Source of the DNA: Kouleothrix aurantiaca
GTDB lineage: Bacteria > Chloroflexota > Chloroflexia > Chloroflexales > Roseiflexaceae
Assembly (NCBI GenBank): GCA_001399705.1
Contig: LJCR01000106.1
Location: 1 to 7,156, forward strand
Direction: 5' to 3'
DNA length: 7,156 nucleotides
Positions 1-5,384 of the stretch are shown here, piece by piece. The notes below the pieces were generated by a model. That model did no database searches and was not told where the DNA came from. It saw only the letters and a list, made by a program, of their open reading frames with translations. The number at the start of each line of letters is the position of its first letter. The first letter of the stretch is position 1. The translations under genes and the position numbers were made by a program.

Positions 1-22
1 TTCGTGCCTTCGTGGTTACGGT
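1..22 (+). repeat. Partial copy of the dispersed 'ttcgtgccttcgtgg' intergenic repeat
   Basis: These 22 bases are identical to 3950-3971 and 4022-4043, which lie inside the 55-bp repeat downstream of yjfF. The match begins at the window edge, so the copy probably extends upstream. It places the start of the transporter operon directly beside a repeat. It also argues against the GTG at 38, only 15 bases beyond the repeat, as the ytfR start. Confidence 0.85.
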
Positions 23-73
23 AACTTTTCTCTGTTCGTGTTTACGGTCGTATTTCAGCAAATAGGTTGCACA

Positions 74-1588
74 ATGGACGAAACATCGCCGTTGGTTAGC
101 ATGGCCGGCATCTCGAAATCCTTTCCCGGCGTCGTCGCCCTGCAAAACGTCGATTTCACGCTCCGCAGGGGCGAAATCCACGCGCTGATGGGCGAAAACG
201 GCGCGGGCAAATCGACCCTGATCAAGATTCTCACTGGCGCGGAGCACCCCGACAGCGGCACGATCACGCTGGAAGGGCAGCCGGTGCAGGTGCGCTCGCC
301 GCAGCACTCGCAGGAGCTGGGCATCAGCACGGTGTATCAGGAGATCAACCTCTGCACCAATATCTCGGTGGCCGAGAATATCATGCTGGGCCGCGAGCCG
401 CGCCGCTTTGGCCGGATCGACTGGAAGCGGATGAACCAGCAGGCCAGCGCCGCAATCGAGCGGCTGGGCATTGATATCGACGTGACGCGCCCGCTGGGCG
501 CATACTCGGTCGCCATCCAGCAGATGGTGGCGATCACGCGCGCGCTGGAGCTGCTCGCCGCCAAAGTGCTCATCCTCGACGAGCCGACCTCCAGCCTGGA
601 TGTGCACGAAACGGGCCTGCTCTTCGACGTGATGCGCAAGCTGCGCAGCGAAGGCATCGGCATTATTTTCATCACCCACTTTCTCGACCAGGTCTACCAG
701 GTCACCGACCGCATCACAGTGCTGCGGAATGGCGCGCTGGTCGGCACCTTCGAAACCGCCTCGCTCCTGCGGATCGAGCTGGTGGCGAAGATGCTTGGCC
801 GCAGTGTGAATGAGCTGGACGCGCTGGCAAAGGCACGCTCGGCGCAGGAAACTGCACCCGCTGGCGCGCCCGTTGCGGCGGCGCGGGGTCTGGGCCTGGC
901 CGGCTTCCTCGAACCGCTCGACCTGGAATTGCACGCTGGCGAGGTGCTTGGGCTGGCTGGCCTGCTTGGCTCGGGGCGCACCGAAGTGGCCAACCTGCTG
1001 TTTGGCGTGGCCGCGCCCGACACCGGCACGCTCACCGTCGGCGGGCGCAAAGTCGAACAATTCTCGCCCGGCGAGTCGCTCAGGCGCGGCGTGGCCCTGT
1101 GCCCGGAAGATCGCAAGGCCGCAGGCATCGTTGGCGACCTGACGATCCGCGAGAATATCATTCTGGCCCTGCAGGCGCGCTACGGCTGGTTCCGCTTCAT
1201 CAGCACGCCCAAGCAGTACGAAATCGCCCAGAAGTATATCGACCTGCTGGGCATTCGCACGCCCTCACCCGACCAACTGGTGAAGAACCTCAGGGGCGGC
1301 AATCAGCAAAAAGTCATTCTGGCGCGCTGGCTGGTCACCGAGCCGCAGCTCTTCATCCTCGACGAGCCAACGCGTGGCATCGACGTGGGCGCGAAGGCCG
1401 AAATTCAGAAACTGGTGCTCGAACTCGCCAAGGAAGGCATGTCGGTGGTGTTTATTTCGTCCGAGCTCGACGAAGTGCTGCGCATCAGCGACCGGATTGC
1501 CGTGCTGCGCGATCGGCGCAAGGCCGCCGAGTATGCGGGCGGTGTGAGCGACCAGACGATTATGCACACCATCGCGGGGGATCTATGA
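74..1588 (+). CDS. ytfR: Sugar ABC importer, double ATP-binding subunit (YtfR-like)
   Basis: Cytoplasmic ATPase of a CUT2-family sugar importer, 504 aa from the ATG at 74 (the family is about 500 aa), with two fused nucleotide-binding domains. NBD1 has Walker A GENGAGKST (40-48), Q-loop Gln89, a degenerate signature SVAIQQ (145-150), Walker B LILDEPT (166-172) and H-loop His202. NBD2 has the altered P-loop GLLGSGRTE typical of this family, a good signature LRGGNQQK (406-413) and Walker B ILDEPTRG (Asp430, Glu431). The protein resembles E. coli YtfR closely from end to end, including GREPxRFG, THFLDQVYQVxDRITVLRNG and CPEDRK. E. coli YtfR serves galactofuranose uptake, but relatives carry other sugars such as arabinose, so the substrate is unproven. 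An in-frame GTG at 38 would add 12 residues encoded by DNA next to a repeat, so ATG 74 is preferred; its ribosome site is weak. The stop overlaps the next start in ATGA. Confidence 0.93.
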   Translation: MDETSPLVSMAGISKSFPGVVALQNVDFTLRRGEIHALMGENGAGKSTLIKILTGAEHPDSGTITLEGQPVQVRSPQHSQELGISTVYQEINLCTNISVAENIMLGREPRRFGRIDWKRMNQQASAAIERLGIDIDVTRPLGAYSVAIQQMVAITRALELLAAKVLILDEPTSSLDVHETGLLFDVMRKLRSEGIGIIFITHFLDQVYQVTDRITVLRNGALVGTFETASLLRIELVAKMLGRSVNELDALAKARSAQETAPAGAPVAAARGLGLAGFLEPLDLELHAGEVLGLAGLLGSGRTEVANLLFGVAAPDTGTLTVGGRKVEQFSPGESLRRGVALCPEDRKAAGIVGDLTIRENIILALQARYGWFRFISTPKQYEIAQKYIDLLGIRTPSPDQLVKNLRGGNQQKVILARWLVTEPQLFILDEPTRGIDVGAKAEIQKLVLELAKEGMSVVFISSELDEVLRISDRIAVLRDRRKAAEYAGGVSDQTIMHTIAGDL

Positions 1589-2700
1589 GCGACATGCCCT
1601 CCACCATTCGAAACCCTGGCGCGGCGCGCAACACGACGCTGCTCAGGCGCATGCGCGAAAGCCGCCTGTTCTGGCCGCTGGCCGCCTGGGCGGTGATTCT
1701 CGCATTCGACGCGATATTCATCCCGGGCTTCTTCAAAATCGGCATTCAGGATGGCCACCTGTACGGCAACCTGATCGACGTGCTGAACAATGGCGCGCCG
1801 CTGATGCTGGTGGCAATCGGCATGACGCTGGTGATCGCCACCGGCGGCGTTGACCTCTCGGTTGGCGCGGTGATCGCGATTTCGGCGGCCATGGGCGCGG
1901 TGCTGATCAACCCGGCGCTGGGCGACAAGCTGATCACCAACGACATTCTGACCAAAGACGCGACCAACACGCCGCTGCCGCTGATCATCCTGGCCGACCT
2001 GGCGGCTGGCACGTTGTGCGGGCTGTGGAATGGCCTGCTGGTGTCGCGCGCGCGCATTCAGCCCATGGTCGCGACGCTGATCCTGATGGTGGCCGGGCGC
2101 GGCATCGCGCAGCTGATCACCAACGGCCAGATCATGACGATCTATTACACGCCCTACTTCTGGTTCGGCAATGGCTTCATCCTCGGCCTGCCAGTGTCGA
2201 TCTATATCGTGGCGCCGATTTTTGTGCTGGCGTGGCTGGCCGTGCGCAAAACCTCGATCGGCCTGTTTGTCGAGGCGGTGGGCGTGAACGCGCGCGCAAG
2301 CTACTACAGCGGTATCAGCGAGCGCAACATCAAGCTGCTGGCCTACACCTTCTGCGGCTTTTGCAGCGCCCTGGCCGGCCTGCTGCTCAGCTCCTACGTC
2401 CACAGCGCCGACGGCAACAACAATGGCCTGAACTACGAGCTTGACGCGATTCTGGCCGTGGTGATGGGCGGCACGCTGATGTCGGGCGGGCGCTTTTCGT
2501 TCATGGCCAGCATGATTGGCGCGCTGGTGATCTGGACGTTCACGCTCTCGATGTATACGCTGGGCGTGCCGGCAAACGCCCTGCTGGCCGGCCGGGCGGT
2601 GCTGGTGCTGGTGGTGATTCTGCTGTACTCCGAGCAGTTTCGGCGTGTTCTGAATCGCATGTTTGACCGGAAAGGCGCGCGCCATGACGCTGCGACTTAG
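1585..2700 (+). CDS. ytfT: Sugar ABC importer permease 1 (YtfT-like)
   Basis: Inner-membrane permease of the same importer (BPD_transp_2 family), 371 aa. It starts in an ATGA overlap with ytfR, with a GGGGG tract 4 bases upstream that can act as ribosome site. Long hydrophobic segments follow a basic, probably cytoplasmic N-terminus (residues 1-28). The family motif IATGGVDLSVGAV falls at about 84-96. AGLWNG-type, IQPMVATLILMVAGRG, FxEAVGVN and ELDAILAVVMGGTLMSGGRF segments match E. coli YtfT specifically, as opposed to RbsC or the second permease. It is about 30 residues longer than E. coli YtfT (341 aa). Much of the excess is a polar stretch at about 108-130 (around KLITNDILTKD) between predicted membrane segments. 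It presumably forms a heterodimeric channel with the next gene product, powered by YtfR. Substrate not determined. Confidence 0.92.
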   Translation: MSDMPSTIRNPGAARNTTLLRRMRESRLFWPLAAWAVILAFDAIFIPGFFKIGIQDGHLYGNLIDVLNNGAPLMLVAIGMTLVIATGGVDLSVGAVIAISAAMGAVLINPALGDKLITNDILTKDATNTPLPLIILADLAAGTLCGLWNGLLVSRARIQPMVATLILMVAGRGIAQLITNGQIMTIYYTPYFWFGNGFILGLPVSIYIVAPIFVLAWLAVRKTSIGLFVEAVGVNARASYYSGISERNIKLLAYTFCGFCSALAGLLLSSYVHSADGNNNGLNYELDAILAVVMGGTLMSGGRFSFMASMIGALVIWTFTLSMYTLGVPANALLAGRAVLVLVVILLYSEQFRRVLNRMFDRKGARHDAAT

Positions 2701-3664
2701 ACCCTTCCTGCTCAACAATGGGCCGCTGCTGACGACGATTACGATCTTCGTGCTGGCCTACCTTACCGGCGCGCTGATGTACCCGGCCATGCAGCGGCCG
2801 CAGGCCTTCTTCAACCTGTTCATCAACAATGGCGCGCTGCTGATCGTCAGCGTCGGCATGACTTTTGTGATCCTCACCGGCGGGATCGACCTCTCGGTTG
2901 GTGGCGTGCTGGCGCTGGCCACCGCGGCGTCGGCGGCGCTGCTGAAGGCGGGAGCAAGCCCGTTTGTGGTGATGCCCCTGATGCTGCTGATGGGCACGGC
3001 GATTGGCGCGATCCTGGGCTGCATCATTCATTTCTTCAAGGTTCAGGCGTTCATCACCACGCTGATGGGTTTGTTTCTGGCGCGCGGCCTGGCCTACATC
3101 ATCAGCCTGACCTCGGTGACGATCAACGACCCGGTCTACCAGTCGCTGGCGCTGACGCAGATTTTCATTCCGTTTGTGCCGAAAGCCTACCTTTACCCAC
3201 CTTCGCTGGTCGGGCCGCTGCTGGTGCTGGTGGCGGTATACATCGCTTTCTACACGCGCTTTGGCCGCACAATCTACGCGATCGGCAACAACGAGCAGTC
3301 GGCCCGGCTGATGGGCCTGCCGGTTGGTCGCACCAAGATCATCGTGTATGCCTTCAGCGGCTTCTGCTCGGCGCTGGCGGGGATTGTGTTCAGCATTTCG
3401 CTGCTGGCAGGCTACGGGCAGTTTGCGACCGGCCTTGAGCTTGACACGATCGCCTCGGTGGTGATGGGCGGCACGCTGCTCACGGGCGGCGTGGGAAATG
3501 TGCTGGGCAGCCTGTTTGGCGTGCTGATCGAGGGCACGATCATTTCGATTTTGCAGTACAACGGCACGCTCAGCTCGTGGTGGACGCGCATTGGCGTGGG
3601 CTTGCTGACGCTGATCTTTATCGGCATCCAGAGCCTGTTCTACCTGCGCCGCAAGAACTCGTGA
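2684..3664 (+). CDS. yjfF: Sugar ABC importer permease 2 (YjfF-like)
   Basis: Second inner-membrane permease of the importer, 326 aa from ATG 2684, close to E. coli YjfF (331 aa). It overlaps the end of ytfT by 17 bases. The chosen ATG has a GGAAAGG ribosome site (2669-2675) 8 bases upstream. An in-frame TTG at 2663 would add 7 residues and lacks this support. Visible motifs are VGMTFVILTGGIDLSVGG (about 57-74), YAIGNNEQSARLMG, ELDTIASVVMGGTLLTGGVGNVLGSLFGV and the C-terminal GTLSSWWTRIGVG (294 onward). The last is a strong YjfF hallmark. Two different permeases per ATPase is the ytf arrangement and differs from the single permease of ribose or Caulobacter-type inositol importers. No terminator-like hairpin is visible right after the stop. 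Confidence 0.92.
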   Translation: MTLRLRPFLLNNGPLLTTITIFVLAYLTGALMYPAMQRPQAFFNLFINNGALLIVSVGMTFVILTGGIDLSVGGVLALATAASAALLKAGASPFVVMPLMLLMGTAIGAILGCIIHFFKVQAFITTLMGLFLARGLAYIISLTSVTINDPVYQSLALTQIFIPFVPKAYLYPPSLVGPLLVLVAVYIAFYTRFGRTIYAIGNNEQSARLMGLPVGRTKIIVYAFSGFCSALAGIVFSISLLAGYGQFATGLELDTIASVVMGGTLLTGGVGNVLGSLFGVLIEGTIISILQYNGTLSSWWTRIGVGLLTLIFIGIQSLFYLRRKNS

Positions 3665-3671
3665 GCGGGCT

Positions 3672-3715
3672 GACGAATGACGAACGACGACCGACCACTG
3701 ACGAAAGACGGCCAG
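3672..3715. repeat. Degenerate GACGA-rich short tandem tract
   Basis: Right after yjfF the DNA is built from imperfect units resembling tgacgaa / cgacgac / tgacgaaagacg, with a period near 7 bases. It lacks the codon pattern of the neighbouring genes and has no terminator-like stem. A related sequence (gcgagcgacggctggcgacggg) appears at 3778-3799. It is best read as non-coding repeat filler. Confidence 0.5.
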
Positions 3716-3721
3716 CTATTT

Positions 3722-3750
3722 CACCGCAAAGAGCGCAAAGGGCGCGAAGG
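3722..3750. repeat. 'accgcaaagagcgcaaaggg' type intergenic repeat unit
   Basis: A purine-rich 29-base unit with internal echoes (gcaaagagcgcaaagggcgcgaagg). It is a variant of the purine-rich 'accac-gaaggcac-gaagacac-gaag' design that appears on the opposite strand at 3941-3965. From memory, such units are common in intergenic DNA of environmental bacteria. No coding role is evident. Confidence 0.5.
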
Positions 3751-3805
3751 TTTACAGATTTACGAGTGACAATTGGGGCGAGCGACGGCTGGCGACGGGA
3801 AAATT

Positions 3806-3831
3806 ACCACGGAGGCACAGAGGCACGGAGA
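3806..3831 (-). repeat. 'accacggaggcacagaggcac' unit, opposite orientation to 3941-3965
   Basis: On the + strand this reads accacggaggcacagaggcac followed by ggaga. Its reverse complement (tctccgtgcctctgtgcctc, then cgtggt) parallels cttcgtgtcttcgtgccttc, then gtggt, at 3941-3965, with scattered C/T differences. It is a diverged, inverted relative of the 55-bp repeat core. The two could in principle pair imperfectly across about 110 bases. Confidence 0.6.
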
Positions 3832-3832
3832 T

Positions 3833-3921
3833 TTTGCGGGTTGCAGATTCCAGGTTTGCGGGTTGCAGGTTGAAAAGTTTGAAGGTTGCAGGTTTCATGT
3901 TTGCGGGTTGCAGGTTCCAGG
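3833..3921. repeat. Degenerate direct repeats based on 'tttgcgggttgcaggttcca'
   Basis: Four copies are visible. Copy A at 3833-3854 and copy D at 3900-3921 are 22 bases each with a single difference (gcagattcc versus gcaggttcc). Copy B at 3855-3871 equals the first 17 bases of D. Copy C around 3881-3899 (gaaggttgcaggtttcatg) is more diverged. The array runs straight into the 55-bp repeat pair. Short open frames crossing it are repeat translations, not genes. Confidence 0.75.
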
Positions 3922-4046
3922 TTCACAGGTTTTCTTTCCCCTTCGTGTCTTCGTGCCTTCGTGGTTACGGTTCTTGGTTCTGCGGTTCTGCGGTTCACAG
4001 GTTTTCTTTCCCCTTCGTGTCTTCGTGCCTTCGTGGTTACGGTTCT
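3920..4046. repeat. Exact 55-bp direct repeat, two copies at 72-bp period
   Basis: Positions 3920-3974 and 3992-4046 are identical over 55 bases. They start ggttcacaggttttctttcc, contain ccttcgtgtcttcgtgcc and end ggttacggttct. The 17-base spacer (3975-3991) and the flank after copy 2 (4047-4066) are made of ggttct-like hexamers. Complete identity points to a recent duplication or ongoing homogenisation. The central 22 bases also occur at the window start, so the repeats flank the ytfR-ytfT-yjfF operon on both sides. Two copies with no cas genes and a repetitive spacer do not make a CRISPR array. Confidence 0.9.
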
Positions 4047-4066
4047 CGGTTCTTGGTTCTGGTTCT

Positions 4067-4120
4067 GTTGACATTTGGAATTCAACATTCAGCACTCAAC
4101 ACTCAAAACTTCCCCACAAA
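4067..4120. other. Low-GC repeat-to-promoter transition, no gene
   Basis: An AT-richer stretch between the 55-bp repeats and the lacI promoter. It contains the short tandem cactcaacactcaa (4094-4107) within a run of attcaac/actcaa variants. A TTGACA at 4068-4073 has no convincing -10 partner at the right distance. No coding pattern is visible on either strand. Confidence 0.45.
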
Positions 4121-4127
4121 CTCCCTC

Positions 4128-4157
4128 TTGACAAAGGCGCGGGCGCTCCGCTATAAT
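4128..4157 (+). promoter_or_regulatory. Near-consensus sigma-70 promoter for the lacI-iol block
   Basis: A perfect -35 TTGACA (4128-4133) and a perfect -10 TATAAT (4152-4157) are separated by 18 bases. The predicted transcript start is near 4164, giving a leader of about 98 bases before the repressor ATG. The first operator starts only 11 bases after the -10, so a bound repressor would block initiation or promoter clearance. Confidence 0.85.
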
Positions 4158-4168
4158 CGCCGCATCCC

Positions 4169-4182
4169 TGCAAACGTCTGCA
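4169..4182 (+). promoter_or_regulatory. LacI-type operator O1, TGCAAACGTCTGCA
   Basis: A 14-base imperfect palindrome centred on CG, the usual architecture for LacI-family operators. It lies at about +5 to +18 relative to the predicted start. It is identical to O2 at 4204-4217 and to the reverse complement of 5342-5355. Its centre is 35 bases from that of O2, a little over three helical turns. Confidence 0.8.
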
Positions 4183-4200
4183 TAACAACCAATCCAGCCA

Positions 4201-4220
4201 CAGTGCAAACGTCTGCACTG
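4201..4220 (+). promoter_or_regulatory. LacI-type operator O2, extended palindrome
   Basis: CAGTGCAAACGTCTGCACTG contains the same 14-base core at 4204-4217. The arms pair for 7 bases on each side, and 18 of 20 positions are symmetric; the two departures are one symmetric pair next to the centre. The extended symmetry suggests this may be the tightest of the three sites. It sits in the transcribed leader 41 bases before the repressor start codon. Confidence 0.82.
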
Positions 4221-4261
4221 CGCTTCTTGCTATCGTTTTCAGCAAAGGCGGCGCGAGCAGC

Positions 4262-5287
4262 ATGAGCCGTCGCAGCCCGTCAATTGAAGATATTGCGCGG
4301 GCGGCAGGCGTCGCCAATTCAACGGTTTCGCGCGCGCTGCGCGACAACCCGCTGATCAGCAGCGACGTGCGCGCGCACATCCAGCAGCTTGCCCGCGAGA
4401 TGGGCTATACGCCCAACGGCATCGCGCAGAGCTTGCAGAACCGGCGCACCAACACAATCGGCCTGGTGGTGACGTCGATTGCCGACCCGTTTTTTGGCGA
4501 TGTGGCGAAGGGCGTCGAGCAGGGCGCGCAAGCCGCCGGCCTGAGCGTGGTGCTCAGCGCGTCGCACAACGACCCGGCACAGGAGCAGGCGATTATCGAG
4601 ACGTTCCAGCGGCGGCGGGTGGATGGCATCATCGTGGCCGACTCGCAGATCAGCCGCAACCACGCTGGCCCGCTGGCCCGCGCCGATGTGCCAACCGTGC
4701 TGATCAACAGCCAGGCCGAGCAGCCGTCGACAATGCTGCACTCGGTGGCGGTGGACGACGCGTATGGCGCGCAACTGGCGGCCGAGCACCTGCTGCACCT
4801 GGGGCATCGCAAAGTCGGCTACCTTGGCGTCAGCAACCGCCCAAAATCAAACCGCGACCGCCAGGAAGGCTTTTGTAATGCGCTCAGCGTGGCCGGCGCA
4901 GCGCCGCGGCCCGAGCAGATGGTTATCGCGGCCGCCGAAGAACGCCTGAACGACGACGTCGCAACCGGGCAGGCGCTACTCTCGGCCTTGCTGCATGCCG
5001 ATGTCACTGCGGTGTTCTGCTACAACGACATGATTGCGATTGGCGTGCTGATGGCCTGCCGCGACGAAGGCATTCGCGTGCCGCACGAGCTGAGCGTGGT
5101 CGGCTTTGATGATATCGCCCTGGCGCAGTATGTCACGCCGCCGCTCACGACCATTCATCAGCCCAAAATCGAGCTCGGCCGCCTCGCAATCGAAACGCTC
5201 CTGAACCTGGTGGACGACCGCCCAGCCCAGAATCATGTGATTCGCCCGACCCTGGTGCAGCGCGCCAGCACCGCGCGCCTGATCTAA
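4262..5287 (+). CDS. LacI-family transcriptional repressor, probable inositol-gene regulator
   Basis: A 341-aa repressor of standard LacI-family length. The N-terminal helix-turn-helix is at 8-29 (IEDIARAAGVANSTVSRALRDN), with recognition positions Asn19, Ser20 and Arg24. The hinge helix at about 52-60 (NGIAQSLQN) has Leu58 at the position that usually inserts into the central CG step, which fits the CG-centred sites found nearby. A periplasmic-binding-protein-like effector domain runs from about 66 to the end, with IGLVVTSIADPFFGDVAKGVE, RRVDGIIV, CYNDMIAIGVL and LSVVGFDDIALAQYVTPPLTTI. The gene has its own strong promoter and two operators, suggesting autorepression; a third site precedes iolB. 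The effector is unknown; an inositol-pathway intermediate is an inference from the neighbours. AAGG at 4245-4248 is 13 bases from the ATG, so the ribosome site is weak. Well-known iol repressors are DeoR- or RpiR-type, so no gene symbol is assigned. Confidence 0.92.
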   Translation: MSRRSPSIEDIARAAGVANSTVSRALRDNPLISSDVRAHIQQLAREMGYTPNGIAQSLQNRRTNTIGLVVTSIADPFFGDVAKGVEQGAQAAGLSVVLSASHNDPAQEQAIIETFQRRRVDGIIVADSQISRNHAGPLARADVPTVLINSQAEQPSTMLHSVAVDDAYGAQLAAEHLLHLGHRKVGYLGVSNRPKSNRDRQEGFCNALSVAGAAPRPEQMVIAAAEERLNDDVATGQALLSALLHADVTAVFCYNDMIAIGVLMACRDEGIRVPHELSVVGFDDIALAQYVTPPLTTIHQPKIELGRLAIETLLNLVDDRPAQNHVIRPTLVQRASTARLI

Positions 5288-5341
5288 ATGCAGCCCGCGC
5301 CGCCCGACCCTGGCCGTGAGCGCGCATGCTGTTCAGTTCTT

Positions 5342-5355
5342 TGCAGACGTTTGCA
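5342..5355 (-). promoter_or_regulatory. LacI-type operator O3 upstream of iolB (reverse orientation)
   Basis: TGCAGACGTTTGCA is the exact reverse complement of O1 and O2. It lies in the 97-base gap between the repressor stop and the iolB start, 29 bases before ATG 5385. No strong -35/-10 pair is visible here, so iolB may have a weak promoter under this site or be read through from the lacI promoter. Confidence 0.8.
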
Positions 5356-5384
5356 TTGATTGTTTCCGACAATCGTTAGCGAGG

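Noticed and set aside
38..73. GTG at 38 as the ytfR start
   Set aside because: The added residues come from DNA beside the repeat, no ribosome site is visible, and the family aligns from about the ATG at 74.
1405..2718. Long antisense open frame of 437 codons across ytfT
   Set aside because: It lies opposite a clearly conserved permease. The composition (rich in Gln, His, Arg) is the usual shadow of high-GC coding DNA.
3920..4046. Possible CRISPR array
   Set aside because: Only two repeat copies; the 17-base spacer is itself made of the flanking hexamer repeats; the repeat is longer than typical, and no cas genes are present.
4068..4096. Second TTGACA as an alternative promoter
   Set aside because: No acceptable -10 hexamer at 16-19 bases downstream, and the TTGACA/TATAAT pair at 4128-4157 is far better.
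3773..4265. Several overlapping open frames of 60-143 codons on both strands in the repeat region
   Set aside because: They consist of repeat translations (TTKARRHEGE-like, CLRVAG-like strings), overlap each other in many frames, and lack ribosome sites.
5316..5384. GTG at 5316 as the iolB start
   Set aside because: It would place the operator O3 inside the coding region, and the added 23 residues do not resemble an IolB N-terminus.
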